Assembly (NCBI GenBank): GCA_003024175.1
Contig: MDYQ01000086.1
Coordinates: 1 to 64,000 of the forward strand
Reading direction: 5' to 3'
Source of the DNA: Planoprotostelium fungivorum
Lineage: Eukaryota > Evosea > Variosea > Cavosteliida > Cavosteliaceae
Length of the DNA: 64,000 nucleotides
The translations under genes and the position numbers were made by a program. This document shows positions 10,605 through 23,208 of this stretch, piece after piece. Numbering within the stretch: position 1 is the first letter of the stretch; every line of letters begins with the position of its first letter. Below the pieces are notes generated by a model, which saw only the letters and a program-made list of their open reading frames with translations, did not search any database and was not told where the DNA came from.

Positions 10605-10631
10605 TAGCCGAGTCACAGAGTGACGAGGCGA
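10605..10631. other. imperfect hairpin near the inner side of the type I TIR
   Basis: TAGCC-GA-GTCAC-AGA-GTGAC-GA-GGCGA folds into a stem with a 3-nt loop. Hairpins at the same place in the larger copy (31960-31986 and 38277-38305) have different inner stem bases but keep the pairing. Confidence 0.65.
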
Positions 10632-10656
10632 GTCAGAGTGTGTGTGTTGTGTTTTA

Positions 10657-10821
10657 TTATCTGCCGCCGTAACCAGTGCCGGACCAGCCACCATTGTCTT
10701 TCATAGGAATTTGTACAGCTATGGTTCCATTACCAAAACCAGGGTGATGGGGTTGTCCGCCAGAGGTTATAGTAGTTGCGGGATTGGTTGTGATTGTAGT
10801 TGTGGTGGTCTTCCCAGACAT
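10657..10821 (-). CDS. tiny Thr-rich, Gly/Tyr-ended protein of the TIR element
   Basis: A 54-residue frame starts MSGKTTTTTITTNPATT and ends SGTGYGGR. A related product with the same ending (GSGYGGR) and the same Thr/Pro start is encoded at 37758-37897 near the right end of the large type I element, so the gene belongs to the element and has been kept as protein. Its function is unknown. It has no signal peptide or membrane segment. Confidence 0.55.
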   Translation of the reverse strand: MSGKTTTTTITTNPATTITSGGQPHHPGFGNGTIAVQIPMKDNGGWSGTGYGGR

Positions 10822-11203
10822 AATGAGCTGTGAGTTTTCCGATTGTGTGTTTGGTTAAGAATGATCGTTTCACAGCTAAAATCCTCACATGGACAAGCGT
10901 GATCGACTTGCAATGAGACCACGATGAGGCTATAATACCCTCTTTTTATATGATGGCGCGCTTCTGATGAGAGTTTCGTTGCACACATCACCTTGTTGGT
11001 ATCGAGTGTCATCCATTGTTGTGCCCTGACTTTGTGGCCCAAACAATCGAGAAGTCTTTGTTCACTAAAGAGAACAAAGAGAGATAGAGTTGACTCTGTA
11101 CACCCACGGCAGGACGTCTTCCTTCGGTTCTGTGTCGAGTTGTAAATGAATGTGCCAAATTTACACCGTTCAAGATGATGCAAGATGGTGCAAATCTACA
11201 CCG

Positions 11204-12343
11204 ATGGATCATGATGTTATGAAACGAGTGCTGGGGAGAGATGTTACAGCCGACGACTTCGATGAATTCTCAGACGATGAATTGAGCCCAGAAGAGCTTC
11301 AGATGACAGTCGCCACAGAATTGACTCTACGGTGGATATACGATCAAGTGAGGTTCTAAGTGGGTTAGAGAGTTCATTTGAGAACAGGTTAAAGCAGGAA
11401 ATCATAAACCAGTTACCAAACGAGCCTTCTTTGATGGGATGTCCCCACACTGCGCTCTCAATCGATACGTCTCACCCAGAGATATAATCTCTTTCTTACA
11501 AGTGCAGGTGTGTCTTGTCTGATGATGCACCTGCTGAACGATTCAGAAACTGATTACTGTCCACAACGATACAAGAGACATCACCTTCCACCGAGCAGCG
11601 ATAGCTTCCGTCGATCCAACCCATGGCTTAGACATCACACAGGAGACGAAAGACCTCTTGTCACGTTCTTCTTTAACTTCCAATTCCGTTTCGAATTTTG
11701 ACGATCTTGTTCAAGCTTGCACCAAGGTAGATCATCAACATATAGCCGTGTTGACTGAGCTCAGACCATCTTTTGGTTACAACAGAACACGTCAGTTCCC
11801 TCCAATTATCACGAGTTTGCTCATCAGCTGACTCCCTTCTGTTCTGTGAGAAGGTTCGTATCAGAACAGAGAGTTATGGACAAAATGGTGGACAGCGAGC
11901 TCATCTTCGTCGTCGAAGGTGCCAGGATCACGCACCGCGGTTCCGAAGAGGTGAACTAACACGTGGTGAATGCCTCCTGAAGAGAGTAGGCTCGCAGAAT
12001 GGAGAGAATGAGCCGAGATAAGACTTACACGAACCAAATCAGAAACATTCGGAGAGAAGCTGAGACGACATCGCAAGTCAGCCGAGACGGTGAACGAGAA
12101 GAAATGGTTTCGAGAGAGGATCCTGAATGGACCACCTTCGTGGTGATCAGTCCAAAGGGTGAATACTGAAAGTTAACTGTGGCTGAACGATCGGTAGGAA
12201 TTGAATTCGTGGAAGCAGCATCGAAGAGAGGAAAGATGAGCAGGAGGCACACCGTCCTGGTCAGCCTGCTCTTCTTCTCCTTTGCTCTTCTGTTCTTCCT
12301 CGTCGTACCCCTCTTCTTCATTCCCCTCATGCAGACACGTTAA
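11204..12343 (+). CDS. tail-anchored membrane protein, family unrecognised
   Basis: Six exons join in phase. The start ATG gives MDHDVMKRVLGRDVTADDF and an acidic N-terminus (DEFSDDELSPEELQ). Later segments include LTLRWIYDQ, AFFDGMSPHCALNRYV, DITFHRAAIASVDPTHGLD and DKMVDSELIFVVEGARI. A basic helical stretch (EEARRMERMSRDKTYTNQ) leads to TTFVVISPKG. The last exon ends in one strong C-terminal TM helix (VLVSLLFFSFALLFFLVVPL) and only a few residues after it, so the body faces the cytosol. The arrangement resembles a SNARE or another tail-anchored protein, but I cannot assign a family. Its stop lies 5 bp from the stop of the convergent RhoGEF gene. Confidence 0.65.
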
Positions 12344-12348
12344 GGACA

Positions 12349-15246
12349 TCACGTGTTTATTTTCGATTCAATAGAATAACCGTACCCTTTGACAGAGATC
12401 TGTCTGGGTGAAACGGCTTGGGTTACAGCCGAAGGGCACAATGCATTGACTCTTCGAATGAGATTATCCCTCGTCATCTTCAGTTCGTCTTGCTCATCCA
12501 GCTGTTGCGTCAACTCCAGCGACAGCTCTATCTCGTGTCAATACTCTCCCCTTCTATTCTCCTCTCACCCGTGATGGTGCTCATGAAATAACGAGATAGA
12601 TTGCTCAACTCCCTTCCTGACATCTTCATCCCTCCCTCTGTCCTTCATCAGACCTCTCGCTACCTACGCGATGACTCACGGTGATCTATGAAGAGCTTCC
12701 TGACGAAGCGATATGAAGAAGTGCCAGGAGAAACGGGAGCAATGGGAGAATCCTCTTTGCCCCCCGATTTAGTGAGAACGGCCTCTATGTTTGGAGCATT
12801 TCTCATGTAGTGGGGTGATTTAGACAGATCCTCCATGGACATCTCATTGGCCAGGGCTCTGTACTTCTCTAACTCTTGGAACAGATCAGAATGACTCGTC
12901 GTCTGCATGACCTGTGGCATCTCAGCATGGCGTATCATCGATGGCTACCTTGAACATCACGTGACCCAGTGTGGTGGTTACGATCAATTGAAATAGTTCC
13001 AAGGCCCTGGAGATGTTCTTGAAATCTTCGTGAGATCTCCAAGTGTGCATCAAGAGTTCCTGTTCACGTCATCTCAAGACATCGCATGAGACATTGCACC
13101 TCTAATTGTGATACATACTGTGGAATCCTCTTGAGAGGAGCTACGATGTCCATTCGTATGGAGCTCTCCTTCAGATTGGTCGTTTCCATCAATTTCCTGA
13201 ATTGAGGATGGTCAGCGGGCTTCTCGAACCGATCGATGGTCTCCTCGAAATGGGTGCAATATCCAACGTAGACATCATCTAACGTGGGGGCCTATCCAGG
13301 GTCATCTTCTTTCAGGTGAATCACTCACCATCTTGATCAAGACATCACCGAGTGACTGCTCGTTGCTCCATTGGTTCACTCGTGTGGCCAATGATTCGAG
13401 CAACGTCTTGTGTACGTTGTAGATCTATCCTCTCGTCATGTTCCGCTCGTAGTGAACATTTCACCTGCTGTACGTGATGGAAGATGATGAGCGTGTCGTC
13501 GTCTTTCGATGTCTCGATGGTTCCCGTGTATCTCTGTTCACACTCAGCGTTTATTCAATTTGAATCGATCGATGAAGAGGATATCACCTGTACAATTCCT
13601 TCTAACGTCTTGACGAATTCAACTTCACTGTTGTAAATGTCCTTCACGATCCAATTTCGGGTGACCAGATAAGCCGTTCTATCCTCAGGTGACTACCGGA
13701 CGATCAGTCTCTCCACACGATTCAATCAGTCACTCACCACGGCAGATATGTCCATAGGTAGACTTTCCTCGTCGAAATCGAAATCGTAAGACGATGGCCT
13801 ATAATTCCGCGTGGACGAGCTCGAATGGGTCATTCTGTGTGGGGTCACCTTCTTCCGTCTTTGATCTCACCTCAATATGGTATCCATCATTCGATTCTGT
13901 ATGGAAGGACAGAATCGATTCAGAGAGCCAAACTTCTCTTTGATATTGTAAACCTGTTGCGTTTCAATAGAAATAGAACAGTCTGACTCACTTCTGAATG
14001 ATTCTGTCTTTCCCTGTCGATCTCTTGGTTCAGCTTTATGTACACCTCAGAGTGTGAGATTCTGTCATGTAGATCATCGTTCTCTGTCTCTGCCTCTGTG
14101 AATGAGGAAACGTTCTTCGTCTTCTCTTGAATCGTTTTCTTTATCTCCTCCTCGTCTAATGAGAAGAAGGGTGGTGTAGTCTGTGTCGATCAGGCGATGA
14201 ATGGTAGATTGCATAGATCCATCATTATGAATGGTATTTACATATAACTATATTCGTACAATGATGATGATAATAGGATGTGACGAAATAAAGAATGACT
14301 CACCTTGGGTCTCGCCGTTGGCTTGGGAGTAGAAGCATCCTCGACTGAGATGTCTGAATCGAAACCTCCAAAATCAGCTTGGAAGTGACTTCCACCGCCA
14401 TCCTCAAAATCTCCAAAATCATCACCACCGTTGAATGTTCCCGTCTGTTCATTCGAGAAATCTGCGTCGAAGGAGAAATCAGATTGTCCATTCAATGTGA
14501 TGGTCGGTGCTGTGATGATCAGTGAACCGTTTCTGCACCATCTCACCCATTGCACTGGGAGGAACTTGAGAGGAGGATCCCTTTTCATCCCTCGGTTCGT
14601 CTTCGTTGAAATCGAATGAATCTCGGTCTGGCTCTCCTCCAGCATCGTCAAAGCTAAAAGAGAAGTCTTCTACTGCCTTTCCCTCCTCTGGTTTTCGCTC
14701 GACTTCTTCCGTTGGAGGTGCATCGACATTCTCATGTGATGTCCCAGATTGCTCAAAATCTTCGTCCTTCTCCTCATCTTCGTCTTCTCCCACTGCAGGT
14801 GGTTCCGGTTCTTCTGAATGGATGGAGAGAGTCGAGTCATCTCTCTCTTTTGAATGATGGAATTCCTCTCCTATTGTTTCTGGCACAGTTGTCCTCGTCT
14901 TATCAGATGATGTGGTGACATCTTCATCTGAAGACTGCAATCCTTTGCCTACTAGGATTTCCTGCTCCAAAGTATGGTTGGCATTTGTGTCTTCGAGCAG
15001 ATCGTTCGTCGTCAGTGCCTCTTTCGTCTCAGAATCTTCTGTAGTAGGTGGAGAAGAATGAGTGGCTATTTGTTCTGATTCATCATTTAGATCAGCTGTG
15101 CTTGATTCTTCCCCAGCGGGTGTGTCCTCATTCACCTGAGACAAAGTCAATCACAAGCGACAATCAGGATTCTCTGGTTTAATCACTTCATGATGCTCTT
15201 CTTCTGTTTGGTGTATCTTTTCTCCCTCGTCCATCGTTTGTCTCAT
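12349..15246 (-). CDS. RhoGEF (DH-domain) protein with long acidic N-terminus
   Basis: A Dbl-family guanine nucleotide exchange factor would activate a Rho/Rac GTPase at the membrane. The N-terminus starts MRQTMDEGEKIHQTEEEHHE and is a disordered, Glu/Asp/Ser-rich stretch of about 250 residues with GDDFGDFEDG-type repeats. The DH domain follows over several exons: NWIVKDIYNSEVEFVKTLEG (CR1), APTLDDVYVGYCTHFEETID, RKLMETTNLKESSIRMDI, and VAPLKRIPQYELLMHTW (CR3, the usual P-x-Q-R-I-x-x-Y-E motif). After it come FQELEKYRALANEMS and a last exon with LTQQLDEQDELKMTRDNL. I see no PH domain after DH, which is unusual. AATAAA lies inside the last codons before the stop at 12349. Confidence 0.82.
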
Positions 15247-15519
15247 ACGCGTGTGTGTGGATAAATGAGATTTATTCGTTGTAGTCAGATTCGGATTTTG
15301 TCGCGCCTCACGGGGTGAGTGCTCGAGAGTATCACGTTCATCATTGTCTCTATCTCATCATAATGACCTAAGTGCTGTGAAGATGTTCTCTTCGAGCAGT
15401 TCTACTAAATTCTAAATTTAGATAATAATTTCTTTACGATCTACATTGCTGCACCGTTAGCCTCCCCCTTATTGCGAATATCGAAGCTATCAGTATTCAG
15501 GTCATAGAATGCTCACAAC

Positions 15520-18500
15520 ATGAAGGACACCATACGTTTGGAGATATCTTCGCTCATGCGGAGACAGCCTCTATCAGAGACCGTCTTTGTCATGTCGAGT
15601 GCTGGCGCAGGTAGGTCAATGTGGTCGAAGGGGGAGTGTTAATTATACCAGAATCATTTCTATCTGATAAAGGAAATGGCTGCTTCCTCCTGAGAATAGA
15701 TCCCAACGTGACTGTTGAAGAGGACCCACCGTGAGTATTTCACTATATTATCATCATTTGAAAGCTGTATTGGAATGATGTTGATGTGATGTGCAGTCTC
15801 TTGGCTACGTTCAGGTTTCGTGAGAACATACGAAATAGTGTGCTTCCCTTCTATAAAGGGAAATATCTCAGGACTGACCGAGATGGTGTGAAGGTTTATA
15901 AGCTGGAGGGTCAAGTGTGGCGGCAAGCAGTCAAATTCGCTCAAAGCTCAGCTGAGTTTTTCCCTTGTCTGCGAAGATTTCTGCTAGAAGCGGCCATCAA
16001 CAAGAATTTCTTAGGTGAGCCATCGTCATCCATCGCAGCTAAATATCACAGAATCCGATCTAAGGGAAAACGAAATCAAAAACGAATTGCAATACAGACA
16101 ATTTGTCGTTTATCCCTCCGGGGGCTCTGTGAATATCATCCAAGAAACACCAGAAGGATCGCGATCTGTGAGTGGCATGAAGGTATTGATCAACTCATCC
16201 GTACAGAGCATGCAGATCACAGTAGATATACCCGAGTGCATCATCCATCTGTCAGACGGAAAAGGAGATCACAAGAGGCCATTGGACACAGATACCTTCA
16301 ACAGCCTTCTCCTCGATTTCTTACAAGTGGACCAAGACGAAGAATACTTGACTCGAGCTGTTCTAGGATACAATCCACAAGACATTCACGCCGACTGGGG
16401 GGATTCGGCTGCTGACGGGAATTCATTTCCGTCACAAGAGGTGATCGATTGAACGTGAGTCATGTGCTGAAGAGACGTTAGAAAGAGGATGGAACGATAC
16501 TGTCCAAGTTCAGAATGATCCAGATGCTGAAGATGAGAGACTCTGGGGGAGGACAACAGACGGATGTTCAGACATTGAGAGCCATATCGAATGATATTAA
16601 ACAGAATTCGGATGTAGAGACCAAGATGGGATGGATCAATCGAGGCATCATTCAGCCTTTGGTTTCGGTGAGGAGATGAAATGTCACATTGTAGCGGGTG
16701 TTTTTTTGACACAACCGACAGCTCATCTGCGAGAGGGCTGATGAGAGCGACCAGACACAACAACTGTGCACAGAGGTGAGATATAACTTCAGATGATTCA
16801 TCGATCTGATCGTTACGAAGATATTCGTTCTTCTTCTAAAAGACAACTTCGATGGATGCAGGAGCGCTGCCTTCCCTTTATTCAACCATTTCGAGAATCA
16901 TGTGGAATGTTTAGGTATGTCACAGTTATTCGCAGTCCTCGTGCGAGTCGATCCCTTCCGCAACGTGAGCATTTGCACATCACTCCGACTGAAAGAGAAA
17001 GCTCTTCGTGGAAGAGTCAGGCGTGGCCAGGATGTGTGAGATTTATCTCAAAACCAGCGTCATACTGTTAGGAGCACCCACCATCAACAGCATGGGGAGA
17101 TTAGGAGAGGATCACACACCTTTCACCCAGAAGCTCGACAGCAGCGGCGCTCATGATGATGACAACACGGAAGAAGAGTTCATCGAACCTTCGTACGAAG
17201 ACAATCCACTCGAAGAAGGTGAGTGGAACATGCCACCACCTCTGACATGTACAGGTTTCATTCGCCAAGACAGAGAGATCCCCTCACCGTCACCCACCAA
17301 CAGTGACAAAGAGACGAGCATCGGTGGTGGTCTCAGTGGATTCCATCCCATGAGTCTATCGGTACCTAACATGGGTGCCCTGAAGAAGCCTGCCATACCC
17401 CTCCTCGTCCTGCCCAAGAGAGCAGAGACACCGACGAGGACCAGATCTGCCAGAAGAGATACCATGAGCCTAAGGGTGCCCAATCATCCACCGGAGACGG
17501 AGGTAAGGCAGAACAGTGCCACGAGGGAATTGAAGCTGTTGGCCACGAAATTGGGAGAGACATGTGAGTTGATGTCTGTAGATGAACTGATCGGGGAAAG
17601 ACATGTCATCTGATCTGACGGCTCTGCTGTCGTTCAAACAGCTGAGCGACGACAAGAAGGGAGATCAAGAAGACAGGAGACTGCCATCCATACAGCCCGA
17701 AGAGGCCATCGGAGCCCAGAATCTCCTCCATCCCTACGTCAGAAAGTTCAGAGAGTCCACTTGCTACAAGATCAGGAGCAACATCCTCAGGCTGCTAGGT
17801 CACATCTTCACCGATGAATTGGCCATCAAGGTAAGAGGCTCACAAACCATCCTCTGATCATCACAGAAATCTTATTCTCCCGTCAACCTCTTGTTCTCCG
17901 AATTGATGGTCAGCCACAAAGAGAAGTCTCTCAGCAGCGACGAAGAGTTTCGAAGTCTGATCTACAAGGTGAAGATCAACGCCCATCGTGATTCTCTCGA
18001 TCGATATCTCTCCCAATTGATGGGGTGAAGGTATTATCACCCTACGCCGAATCGGTGGAGAACTTCTACAAGAATGAATGGGAGAGCTACACGAGGGACA
18101 TGAGTTTGGAGAGACGAAGGAACGTGCTGAGAAAGACGGACAAGATGATCTGGAGACTGGAGAACAGGATGTCATCCATGCTGAGGGATGGCACCCTCAA
18201 TCCCAGCATACGATACGTCTTCATGGTCTTATCAGGATACATCAAGCACTGCGGTACCTCCACTATGGTCAGACAGGTCTTGGAGGTATCAGGTTCCACT
18301 TTGGTGCAGATCAAAGAGGCCATAACCTCTATGATCAAAGTGGGAGAAGTCAACATCGATTCCATCTGGTCCTTCCACTCCTTCTTGGAGGTGATTCATC
18401 TGATTTCATATTCATCGTGGAAGGATGATGGGTGAATGAGATGTCAATCGAGACAGGTGATGGATGAACTGGCCATGCAGAATCGATCGGATAAGTTTGA

Positions 18501-21500
18501 CGAATGGTTCGTCCAGCTGTTCTTGTGCAGGGAGCCCTTCCTAAAGGCAATGAAGGAGTTTAGCATACAAGTGATGCTCAGTTCCGAACTGAAGGAGAGG
18601 TTATTGGAGAGGGACAAGAACGGTGAGACCATTCGGCTCTTCCGTCTCGGCCTCGTTCGTCACATTGGGGTGAGCCTATCCTCTATTCACATGTCTATGA
18701 GCAATAGGATCATGCGGTATGACATATCTATGATGAATCACCACGTAGATATTCAAGTATATCATCAGGTGTGCGTGGAACTATTGAAGAGAACGTCACC
18801 TGCAGAGAAGACGGAAAGTTTCATGCAGGAGAATCTACAACAATTCAAATCACGTTGGGCCTCCCTGGATTTCCTCCTCCAACCCGTGAGATCCATCCCT
18901 CATCGATATCATGGACCACAACGATGATTGTGTGAATCCATCTAATGGTACAGCAGAACACGGGAGTGTTTTGGGAATTCATAACGGCAGAGAATGCCTT
19001 CGATAACTTCATAGTCAAAGTGGAGATCTACCAGCTACTGGTGAAGATCTTCCGAATCAAGAAGATGCCCTTCCTCAAGAAACGAATCTACGTCGATTCT
19101 TACATCGGGTGAGTCGTCGGTGTCCATCGTGTGATCTGACGCCAGCAGTCTTCATTACCTCAGCTTCATCAAACTATACAACAACTACAACTTGGATGCA
19201 CCTACCCTTCAGCTGTGCGGGCTGCACTTGAGTGCCCTCCTCTCCTTCGCCACGGTCTACAATCAGAACAAGATCACTCTCAAGTTCTATCAGCTCCGTG
19301 CCATGGATTTTCTCGTCAGGGAGCTCAATTTGGAATATGAGGCCAGATCCAAGGCCGAGAGAGACCAGATGGCAGCTCAGAAGGAGAAGCAGAGGGAGGA
19401 GGCGGCACGAAAAGAAAAGGAGAGAGAAGAGGTAGAGAAGGCACGGGAATCACCGCCTCAGCCCGAATCCAAGAGCCTCACGCACGGGACGAACGGTGCA
19501 CACGCCAAACCGGCCTTGAAGATGGGATCCTTTCCGAAGCTCAGCTTGACGGGAATCACCAAGACGGATCTGGCCAATGCGAATGGAAGCATGACTCCCA
19601 CCTCCTCACCTCAGTTGGAGAAGAAGCCTCTCATGCCCAAACTCACTCTGGCCGGTGAGCTTCGTTCTTCTTCTTCACTGACAGTTCAAGGCATCACCAA
19701 GACCGACGTCTCTCAGAACAGCACACGCTCTTTGAATCTGCCACCGCTCGGCAGCACGTCAGAGACGATTCATCCCAGTGGCAGCGACAGTGCGAGTGGA
19801 GCGACGATGAAGGGACTTCCTCTGAAGATGCCAAAGTTGTCTCTGGTTGGCATCACAAAGACGGACCAAGTGGCCGTTTCGACACCCACCAAGATCATCG
19901 AGCCATCTCACGAGGTCACAGGTCTCCCTATCAAGGTCATACCCAAGCTCACCTTGAAGGGGATCTCAAAGACCGACAAGTCCACCTCACAGAGCGAAAA
20001 GACCATCTCGGAGAAGGTGGAGAAGGTGAGGAGAGAGGAGGGATGGTGTGTGACGGAGACAGACGGAGGGGAGAAAGGAAGAGAAGGAAGAAGAGAAGAA
20101 GGAGGAGAGAGCGACGTTCCAACCACTGGAAGACAGAGCCTTCTACTTGGAAGAGAGAAACAAGAGGAAGCTGTACTTCCACAAGGAGGTCCACATCTCC
20201 ATCTTGCTCTTGGTCTTCAATCTCCTCTTTGCGGCCAAGTGAGAGACTTGCAGTTGTCATGGTGACTGATGAGAGCAGCAACACGTTATCTTCCATGTAT
20301 TGTGACTCTTACCCCCTTCAGAATCGAAAGCTAAATATCTTGTTTATACTTCACTTGCGTATCCTTTCGATGAGGAGGGAATGGGAAACATTGACTTAAC
20401 CTGTAGACATCAATCATCCCATGAACGAAGGAGTCATCTCAGAATTGTACTCACAGATCATCAGCCATCACAGCCGTCCCTGTTATATCCTTCTTAAGCT
20501 ATTATGCACTAAGCTATTCCAACCTTCTATGTACTCCGACTTTGCTCGCATCGGTGCAGGTGAGGAGAGGAAGAGTGGTACACAGTTGACCACAGCAGGT
20601 GCTTACGGGAGTGTATACAGAGCCTGCGTGGCACACGATGAGAAGTTTAAAGTGGCAGTCAAGCTGTTGTCACTTCCTAGATCCATACACGATCGATCCG
20701 CTCTATTTGATATCTTCACCGAGGTAAGTTGACACGAGGATGCATGATCCTTCACAGATTTACATATCTATATGTTATGTATAATTGGATTTGCCTCAGC
20801 ACTGAGATGATCAGGTCTCTATCTTGGACAAATACAAGCAGGACCCCAGGGGATGCTTCTTGTACGACTTTGGAGTAGATCAGGAGAATTACTGGTTGGT
20901 GATGAAATTGTACCGCATGAACTTGAAGGAGTGGAGACTCAAGCAGACGAAATCCCTGGCCGAGAATCTTCCTCTCTACTTGAACATCTACACCTGCATC
21001 TTGAACACGGTCATCTTCCTCCCGGATAACAGTGAGTCGATGAGAGAGAAGAGGAATGACGATAGAAGGGGTGAACCACTACGATCTGAAGAGCGAGAAT
21101 ATACTCATCGACACACTGTGGTCATCTATGTCGGACCAAGACATGTACAACCAATCCAACGAGAGACCCAATTTCCTCTCTCTCCTGGGTGATTTTGGAA
21201 CATCCAAGATGTATGCCACGGAGAAGGAAGGGTTCACTACCAGAAACAGAGGAACAGAGGTGCATGGATGACTGAATGAGGAGTGACGTGGATGTAGGTG
21301 ATCAAGAGCCCCGAGATGCTGAAGATCGCCTATGCCAGTCAGAAGACGAACGATTCGTACGATCGTAGGAAGAGGGTGGGAGCCAACAGCGCGAGCGATG
21401 TGTGGTCCCTGGGCTGTCTCTTCTTTGAGCTTCTGACGGGTGAATTCCTCTTCAACGATGATGACTTTGCTCGTTTCTTCACCATGGTCACCTCCCCTGA

Positions 21501-23103
21501 TGTTGTGAGTACCCCACATACATAAGAATGTGCATATACGAATACATGTGTACGAATAGATATACATGTAGAGGAGGATGAAAGAGTGATGGAGGATAGG
21601 AATTAATACCTAGAGAAAAGAAATCACTGATCAATAACAATCCGGAACTGATCGAATTCCTGGAATTTGTCCTCATCCGTAACCCCGTCTTTCGCCCCAC
21701 CATCTTGGATGTCATACAACGCTTCATGACTGTCCGTGGTGACTTCATGTCTAAGACTCTGTGCGTAGATATCCTCTCTATCCTCCTACAATACTATCAT
21801 CCTATTCCTCTGTATTGTCATCCTCATTTCACTTGTCTCCTCCATCTCACGTCCTCTTACATCATTCTCGTTCTAACAAATGGAACAGCCCACCGGCATC
21901 GACGTATGTGAAAGCGAAAGCAAAGGCACAGAGAGAGAATGTGAGTGAGACATTGAACCGAGAGAGTGAATGTGACAGGTGGCCTTCAGTGCTCAGGCTG
22001 TCCCAAAGGAACATCCTGAAGTAATGGACGACGATTCATCGGGTGACACACCCGTCTACGTCACCCTCACCCCTCAACTCTGTATTGGTAATTGGGCCGC
22101 TTCTGCAGACAAGCCATTGATGAAGAGAAGACTACAAGTGAGAGGAGGAGAGGAGGAGAGGACTGACGGTGATAGATCTCCCATCTCGTCTACATCAGCC
22201 CACACCGAGCCCCCCACAGCGATACCTACGTCACACTGAACGTGAAAGAGGAAGAGGAGCAGTCTGACATCCTCTCGCGATTGGATCAAGTCTATTCGTT
22301 TGTGAAGAATGCCATCTCTCGGGGAGGAAGGGTATTCATCTCCTGCTTGAATTTATCCTCTGCCGCCGTCTGGGCTATCGGTGGGTCATTCATCGTCACG
22401 CCGCTGAGATGGTCAGGACCTCTCATGTCGGCCAATTCTTGTTCGTCGTTCGAGGCTTATCTGATGCTGCGGGAGAAGAACTACAAAATCAGACCTCCGC
22501 AGTGGATGCTGCAGGGAGCGGTGAGATGGGAGGAGAAGTCAGAGCAGATCATGTCTGTACATATGAGTTTACATCAATGCTCTTGTGGTGCTACCATCTT
22601 CAAGACCTTCGCTCCTTTCGACCAGGAGACTCAGCCTTGTCAGTGCAGGGTGAGACAAGAGATCTTTTAGCGATAGAATGAATACGTGCCAAGAGACAGA
22701 ATAAGAAGACAATTCGTGTGAAGAAATAGAATAGAACAGGATGATACGTATGAAGAGACAGAATGGATGGCTCATAAGTGAACAGGAGAACCAGAAGGAA
22801 GACTGTCCCAGTGTGGTGGGGTGTGCCGACTTCTTAGAGGACATGAATAGAAAGTATCACTGCAGAGAGAAAGGGATATCCTGGGGGTACACAAGACTCT
22901 CGAACGTGGGAAAGGGATACGAACAGAAGACCATTGGACTGCAATCCACGAGGGGAAGGAGATTGAGAAAGATCTGGGTCATCTACCGCTGCAAGTCGTG
23001 CCACTTTTTAACGCATGCGATCAAGATAGGACACAACAACAAGTCAGAGGGTATCATTGCCATCGTCACCAACTTCCCCATCGAAACCCAACCGAGATTA
23101 TAA
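15520..23103 (+). CDS. very large Ser/Thr protein kinase with phosphatase-like and Cys-rich C-terminal domains
   Basis: Twenty or more exons appear to read as one protein of roughly 2000 residues. It starts MKDTIRLEISSLMRRQPL. A long helical region follows (YIKHCGTSTMVRQVLEVSG, TLQLCGLHLSALLSFATVYN), then a Lys/Glu coil. A region with repeats of (P)KL(S/T)LxGITKTD comes next (19.5-20.0 kb). The kinase domain has IGAGAYGSVYRA, VAVKLL, HYDLKSENILI, GDFGTSK, IKSPEML and DVWSLGCLFFELLTG, all needed for activity. Then follows a dual-specificity-phosphatase-like domain (VTLTPQLCIGNWAAS, SFEAYLMLREKNYKI) whose HCx5R loop is replaced by ISCLNLSSA, so it is probably inactive. The C-terminus is Cys-rich (HQCSCGATIF, YRCKSCHFL). 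The join near 18,025 needs a base I cannot place. A split into two genes at 20,242/20,259 is possible, but a 40-nt intron there restores the frame. Confidence 0.68.
19500..19990 (+). repeat. PKLxLxGITKTD protein repeats
   Basis: Within the large kinase gene the motifs FPKLSLTGITKTD, MPKLTLAG, LTVQGITKTD, MPKLSLVGITKTD and IPKLTLKGISKTDK recur every 40-60 residues. They look like short linear docking motifs in a disordered linker. Confidence 0.8.
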
Positions 23104-23208
23104 AAAGAAATTGCGCTTTGTTTGTCCAGTGTTCGGTGCTTTACCTTTCCTCCATCTCCTATTTTTAGACCGATAAAAAAATATAAGGAAGAGCAAAGCA
23201 ACTGGAAC

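Larger units (their letters stand above)
10434..10955. mobile_element. short non-autonomous copy of the CATCATA long-TIR element, type I
   Basis: The left end begins CATCATATAAAAAGAGGG and stays similar for about 190 bp to the TIRs of the 31.8-38.5 kb element. The right end is the same sequence inverted but only about 35 bp long, so the right TIR is truncated. The inside is mostly one small gene. No clear target-site duplication is seen. It looks like an internal deletion product of a larger element. Confidence 0.8.

Noticed and set aside
20240-20261. A gene boundary (stop at 20242, ATG at 20259) inside the large kinase gene
   Set aside because: A 40-nt GTGAGA...GCAG intron with a branch-like TGACTGAT restores the frame; a 16-bp intergenic gap on one strand is less likely. 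Kept as an alternative.
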